Positions 1 through 7,640 of a stretch of DNA of 64,000 nt are shown one piece after another; the stretch's first letter is position 1, and every line of letters begins with the position of its first letter. Under the pieces are notes generated by a model that saw only the letters and a program-made list of their open reading frames with translations, had not been told where the DNA came from and ran no database searches. This DNA comes from Massilia sp. YIM B02769 (lineage in GTDB: Bacteria > Pseudomonadota > Gammaproteobacteria > Burkholderiales > Burkholderiaceae_D): positions 186,001 through 250,000 of the forward strand of contig NZ_JASNRC010000002.1 in NCBI RefSeq assembly GCF_030411995.1. Direction: 5' to 3'. The position numbers were made by a program, and so were the translations under genes.

Positions 1-393
1 GGCTATTACTCGGATGCGGCGGGCAGCCAGCAGCTGCCGCCGGGGCTGGATGGGCAGTATCCGGACACCGGGAATTTCATTGCCTTTGTCGGCACGATCG
101 AATCGTCGGCGCTGGTACGGCAGGCGTTGGCCGCATTCCAGGCGGCGTCGGATTTCCCGGCGCAGGGACTGGCGGCGCCGGCGCATACCATGGGGGTGAC
201 GCTGTCGGATCATTCGTCGTATAACCGGCACGGGTATCCGGCGTTGATGATTACGGATACGGCGTTCATGCGCTACCCGTATTACCACACGGCGCAGGAT
301 ACGCCGGACAAGCTGGATTACGACAGCATGGCGCGCGTGGTGGAGGGGTTGGCGAAGACGATTGCGGCGTTGGCGGGGGCGACACGGGGGTAG
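1..393 (+). CDS. M28 family zinc peptidase, C-terminal part (5' end outside window)
   Basis: The reading frame is open from base 1 to a TAG stop at 391-393, about 130 residues. It carries the C-terminal signature of M28 (aminopeptidase/Qc-like) metallopeptidases: a SDHSSY segment, then GYPALMITDTAF, then YHTAQDTPDKLDY, in which the His normally binds the second zinc. Such enzymes remove N-terminal residues from peptides and are often exported. The N-terminus, any signal peptide and the first zinc ligands are outside the window, so activity and location cannot be judged. Family assignment is from motif recognition. Confidence 0.8.
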   Translation, partial: GYYSDAAGSQQLPPGLDGQYPDTGNFIAFVGTIESSALVRQALAAFQAASDFPAQGLAAPAHTMGVTLSDHSSYNRHGYPALMITDTAFMRYPYYHTAQDTPDKLDYDSMARVVEGLAKTIAALAGATRG

Positions 394-438
394 CAATCGC
401 GCCCGGTTATTGTTGGGTGCCAGCGCGGCGGTTTGCAT

Positions 439-463
439 GGTGGGTTCGAGAACCCACCCTACG
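439..463 (-). repeat. REP-like palindrome (single copy)
   Basis: On the minus strand it reads CGTAG followed by GGTGGGTT-CTCG-AACCCACC. It is a GTAG-headed hairpin in the short convergent gap between the peptidase gene and hemW, and belongs to the dispersed family described in the findings. It could also act as a weak transcription barrier. Confidence 0.7.
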
Positions 464-481
464 ACATCCCGCCAACGTCCG

Positions 482-1723
482 TTATTTGCCTTCGCCGAGG
501 AACATCTCTTGCAGGTCGTTGAGGAAGCGCTGGCCCAGTTCCGTTGGCTTGATCAACTTGAAGTCGCGGGTCAGCAAACCCTTGGCTTCGGCGGCGTCCA
601 GGGCTTTCGAGATGGCGGTGATGCTCATGCCGGTGCGTTCGCCGAACAAATTCGGATCGAAGCCTTCGGTCAGGCGCAGGGTGTTGAGCATGAACTCGAA
701 GCCCATGTCGGCGCGCGCGATCTCGTGCTCTTCCTGTACCGGGTTGCCGCGCTTCGCCGCTTCCATGAACGAGCCGGGCTGCTTGAAGCGCGCCTGGCGC
801 AGGATACGGTGCGGGAACGACAACTTGGAGTGGGCGCCGGCGCCGATGCCGAGGTAGTCGCCGAAGTTCCAGTAATTCAGGTTGTGGCGTGCGCGCCGGC
901 CCGGTTGGGCATAGGCCGAGACTTCGTAGTGCTCGTAGCCGGCGGCCGGCATGGTCGCGGCGATCATGTCCTGCATGTCGGCGCTGGCGTCGTCGTCGGG
1001 CAGGGTCGGCGGGTACTTGGCGAAGACCGTGTTCGGTTCCATCGTCAGGTGGTACAGCGACAAATGTGGCGGCGCGAACGACAGCGCGGTCTTCAGGTCA
1101 TGCTCGGCCTGCGCCAGGGTCTGCGAGGGCAACGCGTACATCAGGTCGAGGTTGAAGTTGTCGAAGGTGTTGTGCGCGATTTCCACCGCGCGCAGCGCTT
1201 CGCGCTCGTCGTGGATGCGGCCCAGGGCCTTCAGGTGCTCGCCGTTGAAACTCTGGATGCCGATCGACAGACGGTTGATGCCGCTCTCGCGGTACTGGCG
1301 GAATTTTTCGACTTCGAAGGTGCCGGGATTGGCTTCCATCGTGATCTCGGCGTCGAGTTCCAGAGGCAGCAGCGTGCGCAGGTCCGACATCAGGCGGTCC
1401 AGGCCGGCGGCCGACATCAGGCTCGGCGTGCCGCCGCCGATGAAGACCGTGTGGATGCGGCGGCCCCAGATCAGGGGCAGCGATTGCTCGAGGTCGAGGC
1501 GCAGCGCGTCGAGGTATTCCTTTTCCGGCAGCTCGCCTTTCGCCTCGTGCGAGTTGAAGTCGCAGTAGGGGCACTTGCGCACGCACCAGGGGAAGTGGAT
1601 GTAGAGCGAGAGCGGCGGCAGGGCCGTCAGGTTCAGGGAACCGGGCTGCAGGTATTGCAGGGCCGCCTGTGCCGGCGAACGTGCTTCGCCGAGGTTCACG
1701 CCGGCGACTTTGATCGGGATCAT
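482..1723 (-). CDS. hemW: Radical SAM family heme chaperone HemW
   Basis: 413 residues. After about 40 N-terminal residues comes YIHFPWC followed by CxxxCxxC (CVRKCPYC), the [4Fe-4S]-binding motif of radical SAM proteins. It is followed by FIGGGTPSL and by the HemN/HemW C-terminal domain. HemW binds heme and delivers it to client proteins. It is often mis-annotated as oxygen-independent coproporphyrinogen oxidase. The ATG overlaps the rdgB stop in ATGA (1720-1723), so the two are probably translationally coupled. The rdgB-hemW adjacency is common in proteobacteria and supports HemW over HemN. Confidence 0.9.
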   Translation of the reverse strand: MIPIKVAGVNLGEARSPAQAALQYLQPGSLNLTALPPLSLYIHFPWCVRKCPYCDFNSHEAKGELPEKEYLDALRLDLEQSLPLIWGRRIHTVFIGGGTPSLMSAAGLDRLMSDLRTLLPLELDAEITMEANPGTFEVEKFRQYRESGINRLSIGIQSFNGEHLKALGRIHDEREALRAVEIAHNTFDNFNLDLMYALPSQTLAQAEHDLKTALSFAPPHLSLYHLTMEPNTVFAKYPPTLPDDDASADMQDMIAATMPAAGYEHYEVSAYAQPGRRARHNLNYWNFGDYLGIGAGAHSKLSFPHRILRQARFKQPGSFMEAAKRGNPVQEEHEIARADMGFEFMLNTLRLTEGFDPNLFGERTGMSITAISKALDAAEAKGLLTRDFKLIKPTELGQRFLNDLQEMFLGEGK

Positions 1724-2304
1724 TTCAGTTTCTCTACCAGTGCGCGCAGGGCCTGGCCGCGGTGCGATTGCGCGTTTTTCTCGGCGGGCGTGAGTTCGGC
1801 CGTGGTCTTTCCCAGCGCCGGGATCAGGAAGTGCGGGTCGTAGCCGAAGCCGTTGTCGCCGCGCGGGGTAGCGATGATTTCGCCGTCCCAGCGGCCATCG
1901 GCGATGATCGGCTGCGGGTCGTCGGCGTGGCGCACGTAGACCAGCACGCAGTAGTAATAGGCCGATTTGTCGGCTTTGTCGGCCAGGTCCGCGACCAGTT
2001 TTTCGTTGTTGCGGGCGTCGGACTTCGGTTCGCCGGCAAAGCGCGCCGAGTACACGCCGGGGGCGCCGCCGAGGGCATTCACGCAGACGCCGGAGTCGTC
2101 AGCCAGGGCCGGGAGGCCGGTCAGGCGCGCGGCGTGGCGTGCTTTCGTCAGGGCGTTCTCGACGAAGGTGGCGAACGGCTCTTCCGCCTCGGGCACGTTG
2201 AATTCGCCTTGCGGGTGCAGGGTGAAACCGATCGGGCCGAGGATTTGCTGGAATTCTTTCAGCTTGCCGGCGTTGTTCGAGGCGAGGATGAGGCGTTGGG
2301 TCAT
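1720..2304 (-). CDS. rdgB: XTP/dITP diphosphatase (RdgB/HAM1 family)
   Basis: 194 residues, normal family length. Starts with the typical ILASNNAGKLKEF substrate-binding segment; later come ADDSGVCVNALGG and the GYDPHF motif, with SHRGQALR near the C-terminus. The enzyme hydrolyses non-canonical purine nucleotides (XTP, ITP, dITP) to monophosphates and so keeps damaged purines out of nucleic acids. It is preceded by a 382-base gap full of repeats that separates it from rph, and is coupled to hemW downstream. Confidence 0.95.
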   Translation of the reverse strand: MTQRLILASNNAGKLKEFQQILGPIGFTLHPQGEFNVPEAEEPFATFVENALTKARHAARLTGLPALADDSGVCVNALGGAPGVYSARFAGEPKSDARNNEKLVADLADKADKSAYYYCVLVYVRHADDPQPIIADGRWDGEIIATPRGDNGFGYDPHFLIPALGKTTAELTPAEKNAQSHRGQALRALVEKLK

Positions 2305-2393
2305 GGTGGTATGCGGGCGGGATGGAGCGAAGGCGGTATTTTACCGCTTGTGGATATGCTGCGCCGACGGAGCCATGGCCCGCGGCGGCGACC

Positions 2394-2676
2394 GTACGGT
2401 GGGCACTCCGTGCCCACGCGGAACGATGCGCAACGGTAGCGCCGGCGAAGTCGCAAACGAGGCAGATGGCACGGCATCCGAAAAGCGCATTGTTGGCATG
2501 TCGTCCATCGTTGACGCCGCGGAGCGAGTCGTCCCCGCAGCAGGTGCAAGGACGAGCACGTAACCGCGTGGGCACGTGTTTGAAGCCCCCGGCTTCAAAC
2601 ACCCCACCGTACGGTTCACGCCGCGTGGGCAGGTTGTCATTGATGCCAACGGCATCAATGATCCAACATACGGTTG
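2394..2676. repeat. Composite array of three REP-like palindromes with different stems
   Basis: This fills most of the 382-base gap between rph and rdgB. At 2394-2420 lies GTACGG-TGGGCAC-TCC-GTGCCCA-CGCG. At 2565-2614, in inverted orientation, the same flanks (CGCGTGGGCAC and CCCACCGTACGG) enclose a longer stem, GTGTTTGAAGCC with its complement. At 2620-2673 a third CGCGTGGGC unit encloses an 11-bp stem TCATTGATGCC-AAC-GGCATCAATGA (2637-2661) and ends in ATACGG. The flanks are conserved and the stem sequences are unrelated. I see no coding sequence here. Confidence 0.75.
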
Positions 2677-2686
2677 AGGCTGCGGG

Positions 2687-3415
2687 TTACTGGATGCCGA
2701 GCGACTGTTTTTGCAGGCCGATCAGGTCGGCGATGCCGGCCTGCGCCAGGTCGAGCAGGCGGTTCATGCCGGCGCGGTCGAACGCCGCGCCTTCCGCCGT
2801 GCCCTGCACCTCGATGAAATGGCCCTGCTCCGTCATCACCACGTTCATGTCGGTATCGCACCCCGAATCCTCCACATAATCCAGGTCCAGCACCGGCGTA
2901 CCCTGAACCACCCCCACCGAGATCGCGGCCACGAAATGCTTCACCGGCACCGCGGTCAGCACGCCGCGCTCGACCAGCTTCGAGAACGCATCGTAGGCCG
3001 CCACCATCGCCCCGGTGATCGACGCGGTACGCGTACCGCCATCGGCCTGGATCACGTCGCAGTCCAGGTGCAGGGTGCGCTCGCCGAACGCTTCCAGGTC
3101 GAACGCCGCGCGCAGCGAGCGGCCGATCAGGCGCTGGATTTCCTGGGTGCGGCCGGACTGCTTGCCGCGCGCGGCTTCGCGGTCCATGCGCGAATGGGTC
3201 GAGCGCGGCAGCATGCCGTATTCGGCGGTCAGCCAGCCCTGCCCCTTCCCTTTCAGGAAGCCCGGCACCTTGTCTTCGATGCTGGCGGTGCAGATCACCT
3301 TGGTGTCGCCGCATTCGATCAGCACCGAACCCTCGGCGTGCTTGGTGTACTGGCGGGTGATGCGGATGTCGCGCAGCTGGTCGACGGCGCGGCCGCTAGG
3401 GCGGGAGAGGGTCAT
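2687..3415 (-). CDS. rph: Ribonuclease PH
   Basis: 242 residues, the family's usual length. Begins [15 protein letters not shown], contains [13 protein letters not shown] and [16 protein letters not shown] (phosphate and RNA binding), then [16 protein letters not shown], all diagnostic. RNase PH is a phosphate-dependent 3'-5' exoribonuclease that trims tRNA 3' ends. It lies 15 bases downstream of the PP2C gene and is probably co-transcribed with the kinase-phosphatase pair. Confidence 0.96.
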   Translation of the reverse strand: MTLSRPSGRAVDQLRDIRITRQYTKHAEGSVLIECGDTKVICTASIEDKVPGFLKGKGQGWLTAEYGMLPRSTHSRMDREAARGKQSGRTQEIQRLIGRSLRAAFDLEAFGERTLHLDCDVIQADGGTRTASITGAMVAAYDAFSKLVERGVLTAVPVKHFVAAISVGVVQGTPVLDLDYVEDSGCDTDMNVVMTEQGHFIEVQGTAEGAAFDRAGMNRLLDLAQAGIADLIGLQKQSLGIQ

Positions 3416-3430
3416 GTAATGGGCCTGTGT

Positions 3431-4354
3431 TTATTTGAGGATGTTGGAAGACTTCTCGATCGCCTGGTTGATCTCGGCAATCGCCTTTTCGATGGCGTCT
3501 TCGTCGAAGGGGTCGAGGTCCGGGGCGGCATCGACGCTGCCGATGGTGCTGCTGACCTGGTCCTCGGGCAGCATCTGGGTCGAGACCACGTTCGGCAGGC
3601 CGGCGTCGGCATTATCGAGCCCCTGCCAGGCAATGGCGAGGGCGGTGGTGTTGTCGCAGCGTGCGCCGCCGCGCGCCACGGCGCTGGTCACCAGCTCGGG
3701 CACGGCCTGCACCACGGTTTTCGTGGCCAGCTTGAACACGATCTCGTCGTCCGGCACCGAGGACCACAATCCGTCCGAGCACAGCATCAGCACGTCGCCG
3801 GTCTGCAGGCCGATCTGCTGCGAGATGTCGATGCGCGGCGGCGTCTGCGCGCCGAGGCAGTTGTACAGCTTGTTGCGGTCGGGGTGGCCGGCGCGGTCCG
3901 CCGGGCTGGCCTTGCCCTTGTCGATCAGGTATTCGAGATGCGAGTGGTCGCGCGTGCGCGCCAGGATCTTGCCGCCGCGGAGCCAGTACAGGCGCGAGTC
4001 GCCGCAGTGCACCCACAGCGCGCAGTTGTGCTGCACCAGGCAGGCCACGATGGTGGTGCGCGGCGTGTCCGGCAGCTGGTGGCGCGCGGCATAGGCGTGG
4101 ATGTCGCGGTGGGCTTGCGTGAGCGCCTCTTCCAGGAAGCGCTCGGGCTTCTTGATGTAAGGGCGCGCCTGCATCTGGAACAGCATCGACAGGGTCTGCA
4201 TGGCGATGGTGGCGGCGATCTCACCGTGCAGGTGGCCGCCCATGCCGTCGGCCAGCACCAGCAGCAGCGCGTCGCGCGTGAAGCAGTAGCCCATGCGGTC
4301 CTGGTTGACGCGGCGCCCGCCGATATGGCTTTGCTGGTAGACGGAAAACTGCAT
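3431..4354 (-). CDS. PP2C-family serine/threonine phosphatase
   Basis: 307 residues. Has RRVNQDRMGY (metal-coordinating Asp), ADGMGGHLHGE, CGDSRLYWLR and LMLCSDGLW, the standard PP2C/PPM metal-binding motifs, in the first about 230 residues. The last about 75 residues are an Ala/Asp/Glu-rich tail without a recognised domain. No signal peptide or membrane segment, so cytosolic. The ATG at 4354 follows AGGA at a good distance. It starts 9 bases after the kinase stop, so it is most likely the partner phosphatase that reverses the kinase's phosphorylation. Confidence 0.9.
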   Translation of the reverse strand: MQFSVYQQSHIGGRRVNQDRMGYCFTRDALLLVLADGMGGHLHGEIAATIAMQTLSMLFQMQARPYIKKPERFLEEALTQAHRDIHAYAARHQLPDTPRTTIVACLVQHNCALWVHCGDSRLYWLRGGKILARTRDHSHLEYLIDKGKASPADRAGHPDRNKLYNCLGAQTPPRIDISQQIGLQTGDVLMLCSDGLWSSVPDDEIVFKLATKTVVQAVPELVTSAVARGGARCDNTTALAIAWQGLDNADAGLPNVVSTQMLPEDQVSSTIGSVDAAPDLDPFDEDAIEKAIAEINQAIEKSSNILK

Positions 4355-4363
4355 GCTGGTTCC

Positions 4364-5359
4364 TCAGTCGTTGCCCGATTTGGCGCGCTTGAAGCCGCCC
4401 AGGCGGTTGAACAAACCACGCAGGCCACCTGGGGCCGGCGCCGGATCGTTTGCCGGTTCATCGGCCAGCGGTGTCGCCGGCGCCGTCTGCAAGACCTTCT
4501 GCACCTCGAACACGCTGCGCGGACGCGCCATCGGGTCGAGCGCCAGGCAGGCACGCACCACGCCGGCCAGTTCGGGCGAATATATGGTGGCCAGGTAGTC
4601 GAAGCGCGGGCCCATTTTATCGCCTGCCTTGCGCGCGTCGGCGGCCTGCGGCGGGCCGCCGCTCATGCAGGCGAACAGCGCCGCGCCGATGCTGTAGATG
4701 TCGGACCAGGGGCCGAGCGGCGCACCTTTCACGTACAGCTCGGGCGGCGCGAAGCCGGGCGTGTACATCGGCGCCAGCGCCATCAGGTCCTTGTTGATCG
4801 CCTGACGCGCGGCGCCGAAGTCGAGCAGGATCGGCGAGCAGTCGCTGCGCAGGTAGATGTTGGCCGGCTTCAGGTCGAGGTGCAGCAGCTTGTTGGCATG
4901 CACTTCGCGCAGCCCCAGGCAGGCGCGTGTAAACACCTTGCGGATGAAGGCTTCGTTCAGGCGGCCGCCCTTGCCTACCACGCGCGCGATATGTTCCTGC
5001 AGCGAGTGGCCGGATTCGTAGGCCATGACCATGTACACGGTCTCGTTGGCGCGGAAGAAGTTCAGGATGCGCACCACGTTCGGGTGCACGATGCGCGCCA
5101 GCGCGCGGCCCTCCTCGAAAAAGCATTTCAGGCCGATGCGAAACAGCGGCGCGTTCGGCCTGGCGATGGTGGGAGACAGTTCGCCCGGCTGGCGCAGGGC
5201 GAGTGCGCTCGGCAGGTATTCCTTGATGGCCACCGCATTGCCCTCGGCATCATATGCAAGATAGACAATACTGAACCCGCCGGACGCGATTTTCTTTACA
5301 ATGCGATATCCGGCAATCTCCAGCCCATCCGGCAAGGGTGCGTTATTTTGTGCGGCCAT
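4364..5359 (-). CDS. Eukaryotic-like serine/threonine protein kinase
   Basis: 331 residues from the ATG at 5359, which has AAGGA upstream; an in-frame GTG at 5383 is less likely because it has no ribosome site. The kinase domain fills residues about 15-270: glycine loop SGGFSIVY, catalytic Lys in VAIKEY, catalytic loop HLDLKPANIYL, and DFG in LLDFGAARQ. The usual HRD is HLD, so this is a non-RD kinase, whose activity normally does not need activation-loop phosphorylation. The tail is Pro/Ala-rich with no transmembrane segment, PASTA or sensor domain. It leads the cluster with PP2C, rph, rdgB and hemW. Confidence 0.9.
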   Translation of the reverse strand: MAAQNNAPLPDGLEIAGYRIVKKIASGGFSIVYLAYDAEGNAVAIKEYLPSALALRQPGELSPTIARPNAPLFRIGLKCFFEEGRALARIVHPNVVRILNFFRANETVYMVMAYESGHSLQEHIARVVGKGGRLNEAFIRKVFTRACLGLREVHANKLLHLDLKPANIYLRSDCSPILLDFGAARQAINKDLMALAPMYTPGFAPPELYVKGAPLGPWSDIYSIGAALFACMSGGPPQAADARKAGDKMGPRFDYLATIYSPELAGVVRACLALDPMARPRSVFEVQKVLQTAPATPLADEPANDPAPAPGGLRGLFNRLGGFKRAKSGND

Positions 5360-5503
5360 ACTGAAGAGTTCCTTGCATAACACGGCGATTGTGTGGATAA
5401 ATGTCGGTCTTGTAAAGAATAATGAGCGTCGGGTAAAGTAAATACGCGCGTATCGCGTGCGTGGTTTCCTGAAAGCCGGGCGCCCTGAAAACCGGGGACT
5501 CCA

Positions 5504-6406
5504 TTGAGCATTTCAAGCATGACTGGCTATGCGGTTGCCACCAGCGAAGGCGCTGCCGGCACCCTCACGATCGAAATCAAGAGCGTCAATTCGCGCTTCC
5601 TCGATCTGCAGTTCCGCATCAACGACGAACTGCGTGCGCTGGAGCCCGACCTGCGCGCGGCGATCATGGCCGCCATCACCCGCGGCAAGGTCGAGGCGCG
5701 CCTGTCGTTCGGCCGCAAGGCCGCCGGCGGCACGCAAGCCCTGAACCACGAACTGCTGGCCGACCTGGCGCGCCTGCAAAGCGAAGTCAGCCGTCACTTT
5801 ACCCAGGCCCAGCCGATGACCGTGGCCGAGCTGCTGCGCTGGCCGGGCGTGGTCGAGGAAGCCCACGTGGGCCAGGAGTCGCTCCAGGCCGACGTCGCCG
5901 CCCTCACCGCGCGCACCATCGCCGCCTTTGTCGATAGCCGCCGGCGCGAAGGCGCGGCGCTGGAAGCGATGCTGATCTCGCGCATCGAGGCGATGGAAGC
6001 CATCGTCAAGCGCATCACGCCGCTGATTCCGCAGGTGATCTCGCAGTTCCAGCAGAAGGCGGTCGAGCGCATGCAGGATGCATTGGGCCTGGCCGGCCAC
6101 GGCAACGGCTCGGTGCTGAGCCGCCAGGAAGTGTTCGAGCGCATCCGCCAGGAAGTAACCCTGTACGGCATCCGCATCGACGTCTCGGAAGAATTGTCGC
6201 GCCTGTCGGCCCACCTGAACGAAACGCGCCACATCCTGAAAAAAGGCGGCCAGGTCGGCAAGCGGCTGGACTTCATGATGCAGGAACTGAACCGCGAAGC
6301 GAACACGCTGGGCGCCAAGGCGGCGGTGAAGGAACTGGCGGATGCGTCGATGGAGCTGAAACTGCTGATCGAGCAGATGCGCGAGCAGGTGCAGAACCTG
6401 GAGTAA
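5504..6406 (+). CDS. yicC: YicC family endoribonuclease
   Basis: 300 residues. Begins with SMTGYA, the hallmark of the family, and ends with the conserved DUF1732 region (GGQVGKRLDFMMQELNREANT). The TTG at 5504 is preferred over the ATG at 5519 because family members carry a few residues before MTGYA and GGGGA lies just upstream. YicC proteins act in stationary-phase RNA metabolism, with reported endoribonuclease activity. It is divergent from the kinase gene and upstream of gmk, its common neighbour in proteobacteria. Confidence 0.92.
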   Translation: MSISSMTGYAVATSEGAAGTLTIEIKSVNSRFLDLQFRINDELRALEPDLRAAIMAAITRGKVEARLSFGRKAAGGTQALNHELLADLARLQSEVSRHFTQAQPMTVAELLRWPGVVEEAHVGQESLQADVAALTARTIAAFVDSRRREGAALEAMLISRIEAMEAIVKRITPLIPQVISQFQQKAVERMQDALGLAGHGNGSVLSRQEVFERIRQEVTLYGIRIDVSEELSRLSAHLNETRHILKKGGQVGKRLDFMMQELNREANTLGAKAAVKELADASMELKLLIEQMREQVQNLE

Positions 6407-6448
6407 ACACAATTTAAAATGGCGGTGCGGTTTGCATCAGCCGGTTGG

Positions 6449-6514
6449 ACGCGTGGGCACGGGGCGCCCACCCTACGTTGGATACGGTAGGGTGGGCGCC
6501 CTGTGCCCACGCGT
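6449..6514. repeat. Inverted REP pair forming a long hairpin (REPIN-like)
   Basis: The left arm at 6449-6477 (ACGCGTGGGCACGGGG...) and the right arm at 6487-6514 (GTAGGGTGGGCGCCCTGT...) are almost perfect reverse complements over about 28 bases, with a spacer of about 9 bases. It lies between yicC and gmk and would form a very stable RNA hairpin on either strand. There is no T-run, so it is probably a repeat element and not a classical terminator. Confidence 0.8.
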
Positions 6515-6604
6515 TACGTTTGCAGGACGCCGGCTTCGCTTTATGATGCACAATCGCGGTATCAAGCCAAAACCACAGTACACACGAATCAAAAGGAACA
6601 CACC

Positions 6605-7249
6605 ATGCTCACCACCGCCTTCTCCGGCAGCCTGTTCGTCGTCGCCGCCCCGTCCGGCGCCGGCAAATCGACCCTGGTCAACGCGCTGCTCAAGCAGGAA
6701 CCGGGCATCCAGCTGTCGATCTCGACCACCACGCGCGCCCCGCGTGTGGGCGAGGAAGACGGCGTGCACTACCACTTCACCACCGCCGAGGATTTCGAGC
6801 GCCGCGCCGACCGCGGCGAGTTCCTGGAGTGGGCCGAGGTGCACGGCAACTTCTACGGCACCAGCCGCCTGAGCGTCGAAGAGAAGATGAAGTCGGGCAC
6901 CGACATTCTGCTGGAAATCGACTGGCAGGGCGCGCGCCAGGTGAAGAAGCAGTTCCCGGATGCGGCCGGCATCTTCATCCTGCCGCCGTCGATCGCGGCC
7001 CTGGAAGAGCGCCTGCACAAGCGCGGCACCGACGAACCGCACATCATCACGCGCCGTTTGCTGGCGGCCGGGGGCGAGATCGCTCACGCTCCCGAGTTCG
7101 AATATGCTATCATCAACGAAGAGTTCAACGTCGCCTTGGCCCAACTACAGGCGATTGTCCAGGCGACACGTTGCCGCTTCGCCCAACAGGCCGCCCGCAA
7201 CGCCTCGCTGTTTGCCCAGCTGGGTATCCACGTACTGCAACAACCGTAA
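6605..7249 (+). CDS. gmk: Guanylate kinase
   Basis: 214 residues from the ATG at 6605, preceded by AAGGAA. Walker A is APSGAGKST near residue 16, followed by [19 protein letters not shown] (GMP binding) and [14 protein letters not shown]. It phosphorylates GMP to GDP in purine nucleotide synthesis. The gmk-rpoZ-spoT order downstream matches many gammaproteobacteria and betaproteobacteria and links GTP supply to (p)ppGpp metabolism. Confidence 0.96.
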   Translation: MLTTAFSGSLFVVAAPSGAGKSTLVNALLKQEPGIQLSISTTTRAPRVGEEDGVHYHFTTAEDFERRADRGEFLEWAEVHGNFYGTSRLSVEEKMKSGTDILLEIDWQGARQVKKQFPDAAGIFILPPSIAALEERLHKRGTDEPHIITRRLLAAGGEIAHAPEFEYAIINEEFNVALAQLQAIVQATRCRFAQQAARNASLFAQLGIHVLQQP

Positions 7250-7301
7250 TTTTTCCAGCGTCGCCCGCGCCGCTGCTTCCATCTATTCTGGAGTTACCAC
7301 C

Positions 7302-7505
7302 ATGGCCCGTATCACCATCGAAGATTGCCTGAAAAACGTCCCGAACCGCTTCCAGCTGACCCTGGCCGCGACCTATCGCGCACGCCAGCTGCTGCAGGGC
7401 CACACCCCGAAAGTCGAAGCAAAGGACAAGCCGACCGTCGTCGCCCTGCGCGAAATCGCCGCCGGTAAAGTTGGCCTGGAAATGCTGAAGAAAGTGCCGA
7501 TGTAA
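7302..7505 (+). CDS. rpoZ: DNA-directed RNA polymerase subunit omega
   Basis: 67 residues, the usual betaproteobacterial length. Starts [17 protein letters not shown] and has the conserved omega segment around residues 15-50 ([20 protein letters not shown]). Start chosen at the ATG following GGAG (about 7290). Omega stabilises the beta-prime subunit and contributes to the ppGpp site on RNA polymerase, which fits its position next to spoT. Confidence 0.96.
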   Translation: MARITIEDCLKNVPNRFQLTLAATYRARQLLQGHTPKVEAKDKPTVVALREIAAGKVGLEMLKKVPM

Positions 7506-7640
7506 TTCCTGGCGTCATACCGTCAGTTACATCCAGCAACCGGCGGGTACCCCCCCGCCGGTTTGCGTTCCGGCTTGCACGATTCGGCAGTCCGTAATTC
7601 TGTTATTCTGTCACGACACTGCGGCTGATCGACATAACGT

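Noticed and set aside
482-1723. Annotation as oxygen-independent coproporphyrinogen III oxidase (HemN)
   Set aside because: Length of 413 residues, the N-terminal form around CxxxCxxC and linkage to rdgB fit HemW better than HemN, which is about 450-460 residues long.
2711-5380. 889-codon open frame on the plus strand antisense to rph, PP2C and kinase genes
   Set aside because: It is a shadow of GC-rich codon use: the minus-strand frames carry clear RNase PH, PP2C and kinase motifs, while this translation is Arg/His/Gly/Ala-rich without motifs.
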